A stretch of DNA of 64,000 nt from Mycobacterium sp. 1554424.7 (GTDB lineage: Bacteria > Actinomycetota > Actinomycetes > Mycobacteriales > Mycobacteriaceae): the NCBI RefSeq assembly GCF_001665295.1, contig NZ_LZSE01000018.1:62001-126000 (forward strand). The letters are read 5' to 3'. Below the pieces are notes generated by a model. It saw nothing but the letters and a program-made list of their open reading frames with translations. It was not told where the DNA came from and searched no databases. Shown in pieces: positions 1-8,423 of the stretch (position 1 is its first letter; every line of letters starts with the position of its first letter). The position numbers were made by a program, and so were the translations under genes.

Positions 1-1197
1 GTCGGCGTCGGTGCGCCCGCCCCGGGCCCAGTCCCGCGCGTGGTGGACTTCGCAGTGGTAGCCGGGTCGCAGGCAGTTGGGGCGGGTGCAGCCGCGGTCG
101 CGGGCATAGCAGATGAGGCGTTGGTCGGCGGTGGCGAGGCGTTTTTGCCGGGCCAGGTATAGCGGGCGGGCGGTGTGGTCATCGAAGACAGCCAGGTAGT
201 GAATGGCGTGGGCGGCCATGCGAATCAGGTCGGGCATGGGTAGGCGCGAGCCGCCGCCGGTGTGTGCGGGCGCGGGCATGGGGATGGAGTCGTTGACCAC
301 GGCGTGGGCGGCTTGGTTCAGTTCGCCCAGGGTGGTGGTGGCGACAACGGTGACCGGATGCCCGCGGTGGGTGCCGAGGTCCCCGGAGCCGATGGCGGTC
401 TTCATCGCGAGTTTGAGCGCGTCGTGGCACCGCTGCGCGGCGCTGCGGGCGTCGCGCTCCTCGGGTTCGGTGCTGTCGGGTTGGTGGCGCCCGGGGCGAA
501 CCGCGGCCTCGATCGCTTCGAAGTAGGCGCGGGCCTCGGGATCGAGGAGTCCCTGCAGCCGTGACATGCCGTCGGGGCCTTGCGGGCCCAGGCGCAGGCC
601 GCGCCGGCGGGCGCGGTCCTCGTCGGTGAAGTGGCCGTCGGGGTTGAGGTAGTCGCCGATGCGCTGGCCCAGCCGGGTGACCACCCCGGAGTCGAGCTTG
701 GTGGCGTGGGTGACCAGGACGCGTTCGGCCTCGGTCACATCGGCCGGCAACACACTGGCGGGCAGCACATCCAGGGCGCGACACACGGCGCGGATGTGGT
801 CCTCGCCCAGCGCGCCGGCCTCGACCGCGCCGGCCAGCGCCTCCAGCTCGGGCGGCAAGGACGGGCCGGTCAGCGCGCGCCGCGGGCGGATCCGGGCCGC
901 CAACCGAAACCGGCGCACCAGCTCGCCCGGGGTCAGGCGCAGCCGCGCGCACAACCGGGCCCGCAGTGCCGGGACCGACTCCGCGCCGTCGGGGGGTTCG
1001 GCGATCTCGCCGAAGAACCGATACATCAATCCCCGGTTGGTGCGCTCCTGGATCTCCAGCCGCTCGGCCACCTCGACCCGGAACTCGTTGCCGACCAGGT
1101 CCGACGACGTCTCCCGCAGCGCATCGTGGGCGGCGTCGATCGCGTCCAGCGCAGCGCCGATCCGCTGCTGTGCCGCCTCCGCGCCAATGAAAGCCAT
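1..1197 (-). CDS. DUF222 / HNH endonuclease domain protein (13E12 family), 3' end cut by window
   Basis: An uninterrupted 399-codon frame runs from an ATG at 1197 to base 1 and has no stop inside the window, so the C-terminus is missing. The protein starts MAFIGAEAAQQRIGAALDAI. It has the long helical DUF222 region, then an HNH-like end with CARDRGCTRPNC and the HCEVHHARDWARGG motif whose histidines would bind the metal. This is the 13E12 repeat-family architecture common in mycobacteria, usually in many copies. Function is unproven; a nuclease role is inferred from the HNH motif. A shadow frame on the same strand (1026-1298) is not the gene. Two TGTGGATAA boxes lie in the intergenic gap upstream of the start. 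Confidence 0.9.
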   Translation of the reverse strand, partial: MAFIGAEAAQQRIGAALDAIDAAHDALRETSSDLVGNEFRVEVAERLEIQERTNRGLMYRFFGEIAEPPDGAESVPALRARLCARLRLTPGELVRRFRLAARIRPRRALTGPSLPPELEALAGAVEAGALGEDHIRAVCRALDVLPASVLPADVTEAERVLVTHATKLDSGVVTRLGQRIGDYLNPDGHFTDEDRARRRGLRLGPQGPDGMSRLQGLLDPEARAYFEAIEAAVRPGRHQPDSTEPEERDARSAAQRCHDALKLAMKTAIGSGDLGTHRGHPVTVVATTTLGELNQAAHAVVNDSIPMPAPAHTGGGSRLPMPDLIRMAAHAIHYLAVFDDHTARPLYLARQKRLATADQRLICYARDRGCTRPNCLRPGYHCEVHHARDWARGGRTDAD

Positions 1198-1248
1198 GCG
1201 CCAACCGTATCGAACAAACGTGCGAACAGACGGCCGGCGGCCGGCGAT

Positions 1249-1276
1249 CTGTGGATAAACCCGCGACTGTGGATAA
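1249..1276. promoter_or_regulatory. Two direct DnaA-box-like repeats (CTGTGGATAA x2)
   Basis: The 10-mer CTGTGGATAA occurs at 1249-1258 and 1267-1276, in the same orientation and 18 bp apart. Its core TGTGGATAA is the exact reverse complement of the classical DnaA box TTATCCACA. The pair lies in the 100-bp gap between the divergent HNH gene and the secreted-protein gene. Whether DnaA binds here is not shown by the sequence alone. Confidence 0.5.
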
Positions 1277-1297
1277 CGGCATGCGAAGGTAGGGCCA

Positions 1298-1684
1298 ATG
1301 CGTCAACGTTTGAGCCGAATTCTGAGCGCGCCGCTCGCGGTCGTCGCGGCCACCACCTTCCTCGCGACGGCGCCGGCGTCGGCCCAGGGTGACGGAGACT
1401 GCGGCATCATCCTGCCCGCGGCCGACCGGCTGGAGAACGCGTTCGACCTGGTTTCGCCCGCCGGGGCGCCGCCGTACGTGGCCGGCCAGATCCGAAACGC
1501 CCTGTCGCCGCTGCAGGGGCTGCGCAGCCCGGTCGCGCTCGACCTTCGGCTTCGCTCGGACATGCTGGCGTCTCAGATCGACGCCAGCGACCCCTACCGG
1601 CCGGCCAGCCCCGAACGCCTCGCCGGGGACCTCGCCACGGCGCGACAGCAGCTGGCCGCGGCCCGCACCTATTGCGCGCCTTGA
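1298..1684 (+). CDS. Small secreted protein of unknown function
   Basis: A 128-residue protein with an ATG start. The N-terminus (MRQRLSRILSAPLAVVAATT, then FLATAPASAQG) is a typical Sec signal peptide with a likely cut after ASA, near residue 29. The mature part of about 100 residues has two cysteines, one just after the cut (DGDCG) and one near the C-terminus (TYCAP), which could form a disulfide. No domain was recognised. It is read divergently from the HNH gene and converges on the secreted protein at 1696-2478, with only about 11 bp between them. Confidence 0.75.
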   Translation: MRQRLSRILSAPLAVVAATTFLATAPASAQGDGDCGIILPAADRLENAFDLVSPAGAPPYVAGQIRNALSPLQGLRSPVALDLRLRSDMLASQIDASDPYRPASPERLAGDLATARQQLAAARTYCAP

Positions 1685-1695
1685 ACGCCGGAAAG

Positions 1696-2478
1696 TTACT
1701 GCTGCCCGCGGCGCCAGCGTCGAATGTCGAGGCGTGCGGCGCCGGGCCAGATGGCCATGGCGGCCGGCGATGCGCAGAACGTCTCCTCCGCCTGGCGCAG
1801 GCTCATGTCGACCGCGTGCAGGCCGTCTTCCTGGTGGGCGCGGCAGATGACGGTCAGGACCCGGTGCGTGTCCGGGTCCACCTCCTCGGCTTCGATGGTC
1901 AACACCACGACGAGGGTGTAGCCGGCTCCGGTCGGCAGATAGAAGGTGAGGTCGCGGCTGTCCAGCGCCCCACCGTTGGTCACCAGATAGCCGTCGCCGC
2001 TGGGATACAGTGCCTGCCCGACCATCTGGGTGCGTTCGAAGTGGTTGCGGTCGCCCGGTGCGCGCCACACGGTGAACCGGGTGTTGGGGCTGCCGTTGAA
2101 CGGGTGGCGGGCGATCGGGATGATCAGTTCGTCGCGGCCGTCGCCGTCGACGTCCTGCAGGCCGACGCCGCCCGGGCTCGACGGCTCCAGTAGCTCGTCG
2201 ATGGTCTGCACCACCTCGCCCGACGAGTCGGTCACGACGACCTTCACCGCCGCGGGCCCGGACAGCTCGGGCGCGCTCCAGTACGTGACGGCGAAATCCA
2301 GTGCGCCGGAGCGCATTCGGCAGTCGGTATGCGGCGACGTGGCCGTCGGGCTGATCAGCGCGGCCGCCTGCGGGCACGGCGGCAGCGACGTGTCAGCGGA
2401 CGCGGTGGCACACGTGGGGCCAACGGCGCCCGCGGTGGCCACGGTCACCGCGGCGATCAACGGCGCCAGCCGCCGCAC
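1696..2478 (-). CDS. Secreted protein with FG-GAP-like repeat, end of the mce operon
   Basis: The GTG at 2478 was chosen because it lies 11 bp after the preceding stop and begins VRRLAPLIAAVTVATAGAV, a signal peptide with a probable cut after ATASA near residue 29. A longer frame reaches 2628 but would overlap the preceding gene by 140 bp. The 260-residue product contains GLQDVDGDGRDELIIPIARH, an FG-GAP/VCBS-like calcium-binding loop, and four cysteines in the mature part. It is last in the mce operon, where accessory secreted genes are common, so an envelope role is likely. The exact function is unknown. Confidence 0.75.
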   Translation of the reverse strand: MRRLAPLIAAVTVATAGAVGPTCATASADTSLPPCPQAAALISPTATSPHTDCRMRSGALDFAVTYWSAPELSGPAAVKVVVTDSSGEVVQTIDELLEPSSPGGVGLQDVDGDGRDELIIPIARHPFNGSPNTRFTVWRAPGDRNHFERTQMVGQALYPSGDGYLVTNGGALDSRDLTFYLPTGAGYTLVVVLTIEAEEVDPDTHRVLTVICRAHQEDGLHAVDMSLRQAEETFCASPAAMAIWPGAARLDIRRWRRGQQ

Positions 2479-2488
2479 CGGTGCGTAC

Positions 2489-3199
2489 CTACCGTCTCGG
2501 TGCCGGTGTGCCGGGCACGGGAGCCGGAGCGGGGGCCAGAGGGGCGGGCGGCCCCATCGGTGGGATCTGCTGCTCGACCGGCGGGCGGGCGCCGGTCTTG
2601 GGGCCGATATCGGAGACCTGCCAGGCATTGCCGACCTTGTTCACGGTGACCTGCAACAGGATGATCGAGACCTTGGGCGTCGGGTTCTGCAGGTTGCGGG
2701 TGGTTTGGTGCGCCGACACCACCACCTGGTAGACCCCGCCGGGCTGGGCGACCGGGTCGGTGGCCAGCACCTCGCCGCTGGAGGTGACCTGCGCCTGCAG
2801 CATGATGCTCTTCAGCAGATCGCTGGCGTTGACGTATTTGTCCTTAAGCTGTTGCGACACACCGTCTTCCACCGAGCGGAAGAAGGCGTCCGGGTCTTCG
2901 AAGCTGTAGGTCAGCGACTTCAGCGCGTACTCCTTGGCCAGCTGCGCCGCGGCGCCGCGGTCGGCCTGCTCCTGACGGAGCTGTGCGAGCTGGCCGCTCA
3001 CCTGGTGGTATTTGATGAACCCGAACACCCCGGCGGCGAGCACCGCCGCGACGAGAACTGCTGCGCCCCAGCGCTTCCGGCCGACGGCCCGGAGCCGCGC
3101 CGTCAGCGACGGCCGTGCGGTCTCCTCGGGGGCCGCGTCCACAGACTTGCCCTCGGTGTCGTCCACTTTTTCGTCTTCGCTGACAGTTGAGTTGGTCAC
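2489..3199 (-). CDS. Mce-associated membrane protein (Mam)
   Basis: A 236-residue protein with a charged cytoplasmic N-terminus (about 1-44), one transmembrane helix (WGAAVLVAAVLAAGVFGFI, about 45-63) and an extracytoplasmic domain resembling a VirB8/NTF2 fold. The C-terminus is proline-rich (PPMGPPAPLAPAPAPVPG). This layout is typical of Mam proteins such as those downstream of mce1, which are thought to stabilise Mce transporters. It starts 22 bp after mceF with AAAGAGA as a possible ribosome-binding site. Only one Mam gene is present here; M. tuberculosis mce1 has several. Confidence 0.88.
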   Translation of the reverse strand: MTNSTVSEDEKVDDTEGKSVDAAPEETARPSLTARLRAVGRKRWGAAVLVAAVLAAGVFGFIKYHQVSGQLAQLRQEQADRGAAAQLAKEYALKSLTYSFEDPDAFFRSVEDGVSQQLKDKYVNASDLLKSIMLQAQVTSSGEVLATDPVAQPGGVYQVVVSAHQTTRNLQNPTPKVSIILLQVTVNKVGNAWQVSDIGPKTGARPPVEQQIPPMGPPAPLAPAPAPVPGTPAPRR

Positions 3200-3220
3200 G
3201 TCGGTCTCTTTCTTTCTCGA

Positions 3221-4186
3221 TCATTGGTGCCAGGCGGGGACGTTGAGTTGAACCCGCATTCCGCCGGTGTCGTTGAAGGTCGATTCCCAGAAGTCGAGCC
3301 AGTGCCCGGCGTCCACCTTGACGTCGTGCAGGGGCGCGAGCGCGGGTTGCAGGACGGGGGTGAAGGTACTCAGCGGGCCGGCCAGCATGTCGAGGTATTG
3401 GCTCACCTTGGCCACCAGAATCCCGGCCGGATCGTCCGGCCCGACCACGCCCACGCCGGTGTGCGAGAGGGTTTCGATTTCGTGGATCATCGCCAGGAAC
3501 GCCGGCACCGAGCGGGGCAGCAGTTTGCCTGTCTCGCTGATGACTTCGCCGGCGTCGACGTCACCCAGGTCGGTGGTGATCGTGGAGACGTTGTTGAACA
3601 GGGTGGCCAGCAGTTGCTTGTCGTCGCGGATCACTTTGGCCGTCAGCCCGGCGGTGGTGGCCAGCGAATCGACGGTGTCGTCGTTGCGCCCGAGCGCGGC
3701 GGAGATGTTGGAAATGATCGTGCGCACCTGGTCGAGGTTGAGCGCCGAGACGAGGGCGTTGGCCTTGGTGAGCAGGTCGGCACCGGTGACCATCGGCGCG
3801 ACCCGCTCCGCCGGGATCACCGCCCCGTCGGCGAAGTACGGCGGCGCAATCAGTTTCGGTTTGAAGTCGATGTACTGCTCGCCGGCCGCGGAGAGGTTTT
3901 CCACGCTGATCGCGCTGTCGGCGGGCACCGGGTGCGCGCGATCGAGGTCGATCGAGACCGCCAGCCCGGTCGCGGTGGTCTGGATGCCGGTCACCCGGCC
4001 GATCTTGATGCCCCGCATCGTCACTTCCGAGGTGGGCATCAGGCCACCGGAAGTGTTGAGCATCAGGGTGAGCCGCGTGACCTGCTTGGTCGGGCTGATG
4101 TCGAGCACGCCCACCGACATGTAGGCCGCGCCCAGCAGCGTCATCACCGCCAGGATGACGAGCGTGACCCCGGCATTGAACTTCAT
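3221..4186 (-). CDS. MCE family protein, MceF position
   Basis: A 321-residue Mce protein. An N-terminal transmembrane anchor (AGVTLVILAVMTLLGAAYM) is followed by an MlaD-like domain with GLMPTSEVTMRGIKIGRVTG, then a long helical region. It is the sixth and last Mce subunit of the operon and overlaps mceE by 4 nt (ATGA). At 321 residues it is shorter than many MceF proteins, which often exceed 400. It ends cleanly (NVPAWHQ) with no sign of a frameshift. Its expected role is a subunit of the periplasm-spanning lipid channel that works with the YrbE permeases. Confidence 0.93.
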   Translation of the reverse strand: MKFNAGVTLVILAVMTLLGAAYMSVGVLDISPTKQVTRLTLMLNTSGGLMPTSEVTMRGIKIGRVTGIQTTATGLAVSIDLDRAHPVPADSAISVENLSAAGEQYIDFKPKLIAPPYFADGAVIPAERVAPMVTGADLLTKANALVSALNLDQVRTIISNISAALGRNDDTVDSLATTAGLTAKVIRDDKQLLATLFNNVSTITTDLGDVDAGEVISETGKLLPRSVPAFLAMIHEIETLSHTGVGVVGPDDPAGILVAKVSQYLDMLAGPLSTFTPVLQPALAPLHDVKVDAGHWLDFWESTFNDTGGMRVQLNVPAWHQ

Positions 4187-5241
4187 GGCAGCATTCCCAT
4201 GCTCTGCATCGACCTCACCGCCGCGTCGGCCTTGTCGGCGGGGTCTACGCCCTCGTGGCCGGTCGGTGGATGAAGTTCGGAGACAATGTATTTCGGGCCT
4301 CCGTTGCGGAAGAACCCGAGGAGCTTGTAGTGCAGGAATGCGATCAGCTTGTCGGCGAGCACCGGGATGGTGGTGTCAGCGGTAGCGATCGTCCCGATCA
4401 TCGGCGTGAGGTAGGACAGGATCTGCATCATGTCGCCGGCGACCGGGTTGAAGACCTGACCGCCGAGCATCCCGATGTCTTTGGAGTCCCCGACCACGTT
4501 GAGGATCGCCACCGTGATCGCCGACAGCCCTTCGAGTTTCGGCGGCCCCTCGGTGACCAGCCGGTTGAACACCCCGGTGTTGGCCGCCACGTTGGTGGTG
4601 ATGTTCTCCATGCTGGACAGGATGCCGTCGATGGTGTCCTGGTTGGCCGCCAGGTCACCCAGCACCCCGGCCACGGTCTGCTGGGTGCGGGTCAGCTCGG
4701 CGGGGTCCTTCGGGAACGCCTTGTTGAGGTTGACGACGGTGCTCTGCAGCGTGCCGATCGCGCCGCCGGCCACCAGGTTCGACACCGACCGCAACACGTC
4801 TTCGACGTTGTCGGCCGGCGCAGTGTTGCGCAACGGGATGGTGTCGCCGTCGCGCAACAGCGTCCCCTGCGAATCCGAGGTTCGACCCTCCGGCGGCACC
4901 AGCGCGATATAGATGTCGCCGAGGGGAGTGGCCTGGCGCAGTTCGGCGCGAGTGTTGTCGGGCAGCTTGCTGCCACCGGCGATATCGACGTAGGCGACGG
5001 CGGTGCTGCCGTCGAGCTGGACGTGATCGAGCACGCCGATCTGCACCCCGCCGGAGTCCACCTTCGCTCGCGCGGGCAGGTTCAGGACGCTGGAGAACTG
5101 AATCTTGATCCGGTAGGCATCCTGCGGGCTGTAGGCGCCCGGGACGGGCAGCCGCGTCGGATCCAGCGAGCACGCCGCCGTCAGGGCGATCGCCAGCATG
5201 GCCAGCAGTGCGCGCATCGGTCGTCGGGTCCCCAGCCTCAT
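4183..5241 (-). CDS. MCE family lipoprotein, MceE position
   Basis: A 352-residue protein with a lipoprotein signal: MRLGTRRPMRALLAMLAIAL then TAAC, with the lipobox cysteine at residue 24. This marks the MceE (Lpr-type) subunit, which carries a lipid anchor in place of a transmembrane helix. The MlaD-like domain contains SGGVQIGVLDHVQLDGSTAVAYVDI. The ATG at 5241 overlaps the mceD stop by 4 nt, and its own stop overlaps the mceF start by 4 nt. A longer open frame extends to 6258 but is antisense-like noise over mceD. Confidence 0.94.
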   Translation of the reverse strand: MRLGTRRPMRALLAMLAIALTAACSLDPTRLPVPGAYSPQDAYRIKIQFSSVLNLPARAKVDSGGVQIGVLDHVQLDGSTAVAYVDIAGGSKLPDNTRAELRQATPLGDIYIALVPPEGRTSDSQGTLLRDGDTIPLRNTAPADNVEDVLRSVSNLVAGGAIGTLQSTVVNLNKAFPKDPAELTRTQQTVAGVLGDLAANQDTIDGILSSMENITTNVAANTGVFNRLVTEGPPKLEGLSAITVAILNVVGDSKDIGMLGGQVFNPVAGDMMQILSYLTPMIGTIATADTTIPVLADKLIAFLHYKLLGFFRNGGPKYIVSELHPPTGHEGVDPADKADAAVRSMQSMGMLP

Positions 5242-6389
5242 GACAGCGCGGCCCCCAGGATGAGATCCGTGAGGCCGAGGGTGACCGGATCCGACGCGGT
5301 GCCCGACGCGCACGCCGCCGCGGCACCGGGGATGTTGCGCTGGCGCAGACCCTCGCAGATGGCGCCGGCCTGCGACGGCGAAATCGCAACCTGCGGAGGG
5401 ATATACGTGACGTTGTGGGTGCCCCAAGCCGGCTCGTAGATGTCGCTGATCCAGTGGCTGAACTGCGGCCAGGAGTTGATCATCGCGAGGATGGCCGGGG
5501 TGTGCCTGTTCAGCATGTCCCGCAGCCAGGTGATGCCCTTGTCCAGCTTCTGATAGAGCCGCGGCCCCCACCGGTTCAGCGCCTCGACCAAGATCGGCAG
5601 CAGGTGCGACATGTGGGCCAGGGCCGCCCCGAAGTTGTCCGACAGGCCCTCGATCAGCTGGGTGGTGGCCGGAAGCGATTGGATCACCGAGGCGAAGCTG
5701 TCCCAGTTCTTCAGGAACTCCGAGGAAAGGATCTGACTGTTTTCGAAAAGCTGCCGGTAGTCGGCGTCGGCCTTGTAGGGGTCGGCGAGCATGGTGACCA
5801 GGTTGCTCAGCGTCTGGTTCAGGCCTGGGCCGGTGCCGTCCAGGGAGCGGCTGAACGCGTGCAGGCTGTCGTTGATGGCAACCACGCCCGGCGACCGCGA
5901 AAGGTCTTGGCCGGGTTGGGGCCCCATGATCGTGTCGGCGAGCTTGCCGATGGCAGCGAAAGTTTCGCTGACACTGATCGGTGTCTTGGTGGACTTCAGC
6001 TTGATGCACCCCGGCCCCGTGAATTTCGGACCCCCGGTGTAGGGCTTGGTGAGTTCGATGTGGCGGTCGGTGACAATCGATTGGGAGTAGGTGACCGCGC
6101 CGACGTCGGCCGGCAGGTCGAGGTCTCTTGGCACGGTGAAGTCGACCTCGACGTGGTCGGGCTTGTTGAGGATCGCGGTCGTCGAGCCGACCTCGATGCC
6201 CAGCAGCGCCACCTTGTTTCCCGGGTAAAGCCCCACCGCGTCGGTGAATTCGGCGCACATCGCCCGGGTGTGTTCGGGCGCCAGGACCCTGGCGCCGACG
6301 ACCACCGCCGCCGCGACCGCCGCGACGACGGCCAGGACACCGGCGATGCCCAGCGGGGAACGCAGCCTCGAGCGCGACGGCCTGGCCAT
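5238..6389 (-). CDS. MCE family protein, MceD position
   Basis: A 383-residue protein with a short basic N-terminus, a transmembrane anchor (LGIAGVLAVVAAVAAAVVV, about 13-31) and an MCE/MlaD domain (ALLGIEVGSTTAILNKPDHV and following). A long helical C-terminal region follows, which in this family forms the needle of the hexameric tunnel. It starts 1 nt after the mceC stop and overlaps mceE by 4 nt. The family imports lipids such as mycolic or fatty acids or sterols across the envelope; the substrate here is unknown. Confidence 0.94.
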   Translation of the reverse strand: MARPSRSRLRSPLGIAGVLAVVAAVAAAVVVGARVLAPEHTRAMCAEFTDAVGLYPGNKVALLGIEVGSTTAILNKPDHVEVDFTVPRDLDLPADVGAVTYSQSIVTDRHIELTKPYTGGPKFTGPGCIKLKSTKTPISVSETFAAIGKLADTIMGPQPGQDLSRSPGVVAINDSLHAFSRSLDGTGPGLNQTLSNLVTMLADPYKADADYRQLFENSQILSSEFLKNWDSFASVIQSLPATTQLIEGLSDNFGAALAHMSHLLPILVEALNRWGPRLYQKLDKGITWLRDMLNRHTPAILAMINSWPQFSHWISDIYEPAWGTHNVTYIPPQVAISPSQAGAICEGLRQRNIPGAAAACASGTASDPVTLGLTDLILGAALS

Positions 6390-6390
6390 G

Positions 6391-7413
6391 TCAACAGCTC
6401 CTCATGATGTTGGGCAGGCACAGGTCCTGCCCGGGTACCACGCGGTTGTGCTTGTCGAAGACGACGCCGTTCCCGCTGAGCATCGGCACCACGATGCCCA
6501 GGGTCTGCCCCAGGCCGTCGAGCGCCTGGCCCCAACGCTCGGGATGGACGGCCAGCGTGGTGGTGATGTCGTCCAGTCCGTCGACGATCGGCTGAACCTC
6601 GCGGCCGTAAAAGACCGTGATGCGGTCCATGATGCGCGCCAATTCGCTCAGCAGACTGAAGAACTCGACGATGTCGACGGACCTCGCGGTGTACGACTTG
6701 CCGAGGATGTCGAGCTGCTCGAACAGCGTGATGAGCTGCTTACGTTCGGCGACCGTCGCCCGCAGACCGTTGTTGGCGAAGTCCAGCCCGCGATGGAAAT
6801 CGCCGGTGCTCTTGCTCAGCGACGCCGTGAGCGCGTCGGCCGACCGGAGCAGGTCGCGCACCGCGTCGGGATACTTGTTGGCCGCGTTGGCCACCTCGGT
6901 GAACGTGTCGTGGATGACTTGGCCGTTGACTTCCTTGATCAGCGGGGTCGCCGCCTGGACGATGTCGTTGACCTCGAACGGCAACGTGACGCGCTGCGGC
7001 GGAATCACATTGCGGCCCAACGGAAGAACTCCCTTCGGGTCCAGCGCCACGTAGTGGCCGCCCAGCGGGGTCAGCAGCTTGACGTCCAGGGTGGTCTCCG
7101 AACCCACCACCACCGATTGCTCGATGTCGAACTTCATCTCGACGACCGCGCCGTCGAGCCGCACGCCGGTGACCTTCCCGACCGGGATGCCGGCGATGCG
7201 CACCTGGTCGCCGGCGCGCACGCCGGCGGCGTTGGGCAGGTGCGCCGTGTAGCCGGTCTGACCGGTCGGATTCAGGTAGGCCATCGCGGTGGCGGCCAGC
7301 GCCGCGACGATGACGACGACGCCGACGATGCCGTGCCGGCGATTGCGGATGGCGGCGCCGTGCTCGTCGAGCACGGGACGCCGCCGCCGGGGCCTCTTGT
7401 CGCCGAACACCAT
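6391..7413 (-). CDS. MCE family protein, MceC position
   Basis: A 340-residue Mce subunit starting MVFGDKRPRRRRPVLDEHGA, with a transmembrane anchor (IVGVVVIVAALAATAMAYL) near residues 29-47 and the MlaD-like segment AGVRAGDQVRIAGIPVGKVT. The start was fixed by the 1-nt TAATG overlap with the mceB stop at 7413-7415; a longer frame to 7599 lies inside mceB. The charged N-terminus before the membrane helix is typical of MceC. It belongs to the same polycistronic unit as the YrbE permeases. Confidence 0.93.
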   Translation of the reverse strand: MVFGDKRPRRRRPVLDEHGAAIRNRRHGIVGVVVIVAALAATAMAYLNPTGQTGYTAHLPNAAGVRAGDQVRIAGIPVGKVTGVRLDGAVVEMKFDIEQSVVVGSETTLDVKLLTPLGGHYVALDPKGVLPLGRNVIPPQRVTLPFEVNDIVQAATPLIKEVNGQVIHDTFTEVANAANKYPDAVRDLLRSADALTASLSKSTGDFHRGLDFANNGLRATVAERKQLITLFEQLDILGKSYTARSVDIVEFFSLLSELARIMDRITVFYGREVQPIVDGLDDITTTLAVHPERWGQALDGLGQTLGIVVPMLSGNGVVFDKHNRVVPGQDLCLPNIMRSC

Positions 7414-8423
7414 TACCGGCACACCACCAAGTTCTGCTGCGCGAACGACACCTGCCCGATCCCCGGCAACGTGACCTCGCCGTGCGAGCACGAAAACGCC
7501 GGTGTCGCAGGCGTTTCGTCGGCCAGCCAGTCCCGCATGCCCTGGATCAACGACGGCGCGAGCGACATGCCCGCGATGACCGTCGCGGTCTGCGGCCACA
7601 TCCGGCTGAACAGGTCGTAGAGCGGGACCGTCGTCCCGTCGAAAGTGCGCTCGCTGTATTGCAGCATATGCGTCGTGCTTCGCAGCACGGGCAGGCCGGT
7701 TTCCATCGCCTCGCGGAACTCCTCGGCCTTGGAACCGAACTTCGTCATCACGTCGTTGAGCGTGGCGATGAGGTGGAACAGTTGCTGTGATTTGCCGCCC
7801 AGATCCTCCGAGATCGCACTGAGGTTGCGCAGCACGACGGCGATGACCGCCTGGCGCTTCACCGTCAACTTGGAAATTTCGTCGAGATCGTGCAGAAACG
7901 GGCCGATGCCGTTTTCGTCGCCCTGAATCAGCCGCAGCAGATTCTCGCCCAGCAGGTTGAACTGGGCGGGGTCGAGGGTTTGGAATATCGGCCGAAACCC
8001 GTTGAACAGCTTCGCCACATCGAACGACGGAATCGTCTGCCCCAGCCCGATGGTGTCCCCGGCCCGCAGCCGCCGGTCGGGCTTGGCCGGCTGCGCGAGT
8101 TCCACATAGCGCTGACCGAGCAGGCTTTGGTAGCGCACCGCGGCGACAGTGTTGGCGAACACCGGGTGATCGTCTTGCGCGGTGAAGCCCACCTTCGCGA
8201 TTCGCCCGTCGAGCCGAATGGTTTCCACCTTGCCGACCTGCACGCCCGAAATGCGAACGTCGTCACCGACATAGAGCCCCGACACATCGGAGAACGCCGC
8301 GCTGTAGCGGGATATCGCCCCGGTGACGGGGCTGCGCAGCGCGGTCAGCACGATGAGCGTGCAGACCACCGCGACCGCGGTGAAGATGGTCAGCCACACC
8401 AGCGATTTGGTGACGCTCCTCAT
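7413..8423 (-). CDS. MCE family protein, MceB position
   Basis: A 336-residue protein starting MRSVTKSLVWLTIFTAVAVV, with the anchor helix at about 7-28. The MlaD-like domain includes VSGLYVGDDVRISGVQVGKV. The ATG at 8423 overlaps the mceA stop by 4 nt, which decides the start over the longer frame to 8690. The C-terminal region has two cysteines (AFSCSHGEV and the terminal VVCR), like other MceB proteins. It is the second subunit of the predicted heterohexameric lipid channel. Confidence 0.93.
   Translation of the reverse strand: MRSVTKSLVWLTIFTAVAVVCTLIVLTALRSPVTGAISRYSAAFSDVSGLYVGDDVRISGVQVGKVETIRLDGRIAKVGFTAQDDHPVFANTVAAVRYQSLLGQRYVELAQPAKPDRRLRAGDTIGLGQTIPSFDVAKLFNGFRPIFQTLDPAQFNLLGENLLRLIQGDENGIGPFLHDLDEISKLTVKRQAVIAVVLRNLSAISEDLGGKSQQLFHLIATLNDVMTKFGSKAEEFREAMETGLPVLRSTTHMLQYSERTFDGTTVPLYDLFSRMWPQTATVIAGMSLAPSLIQGMRDWLADETPATPAFSCSHGEVTLPGIGQVSFAQQNLVVCR

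Noticed and set aside
1026-1298. A 90-codon minus-strand ORF over the HNH gene
   Set aside because: It is out of frame with the much longer DUF222/HNH frame that ends at 1197 and has no family features.
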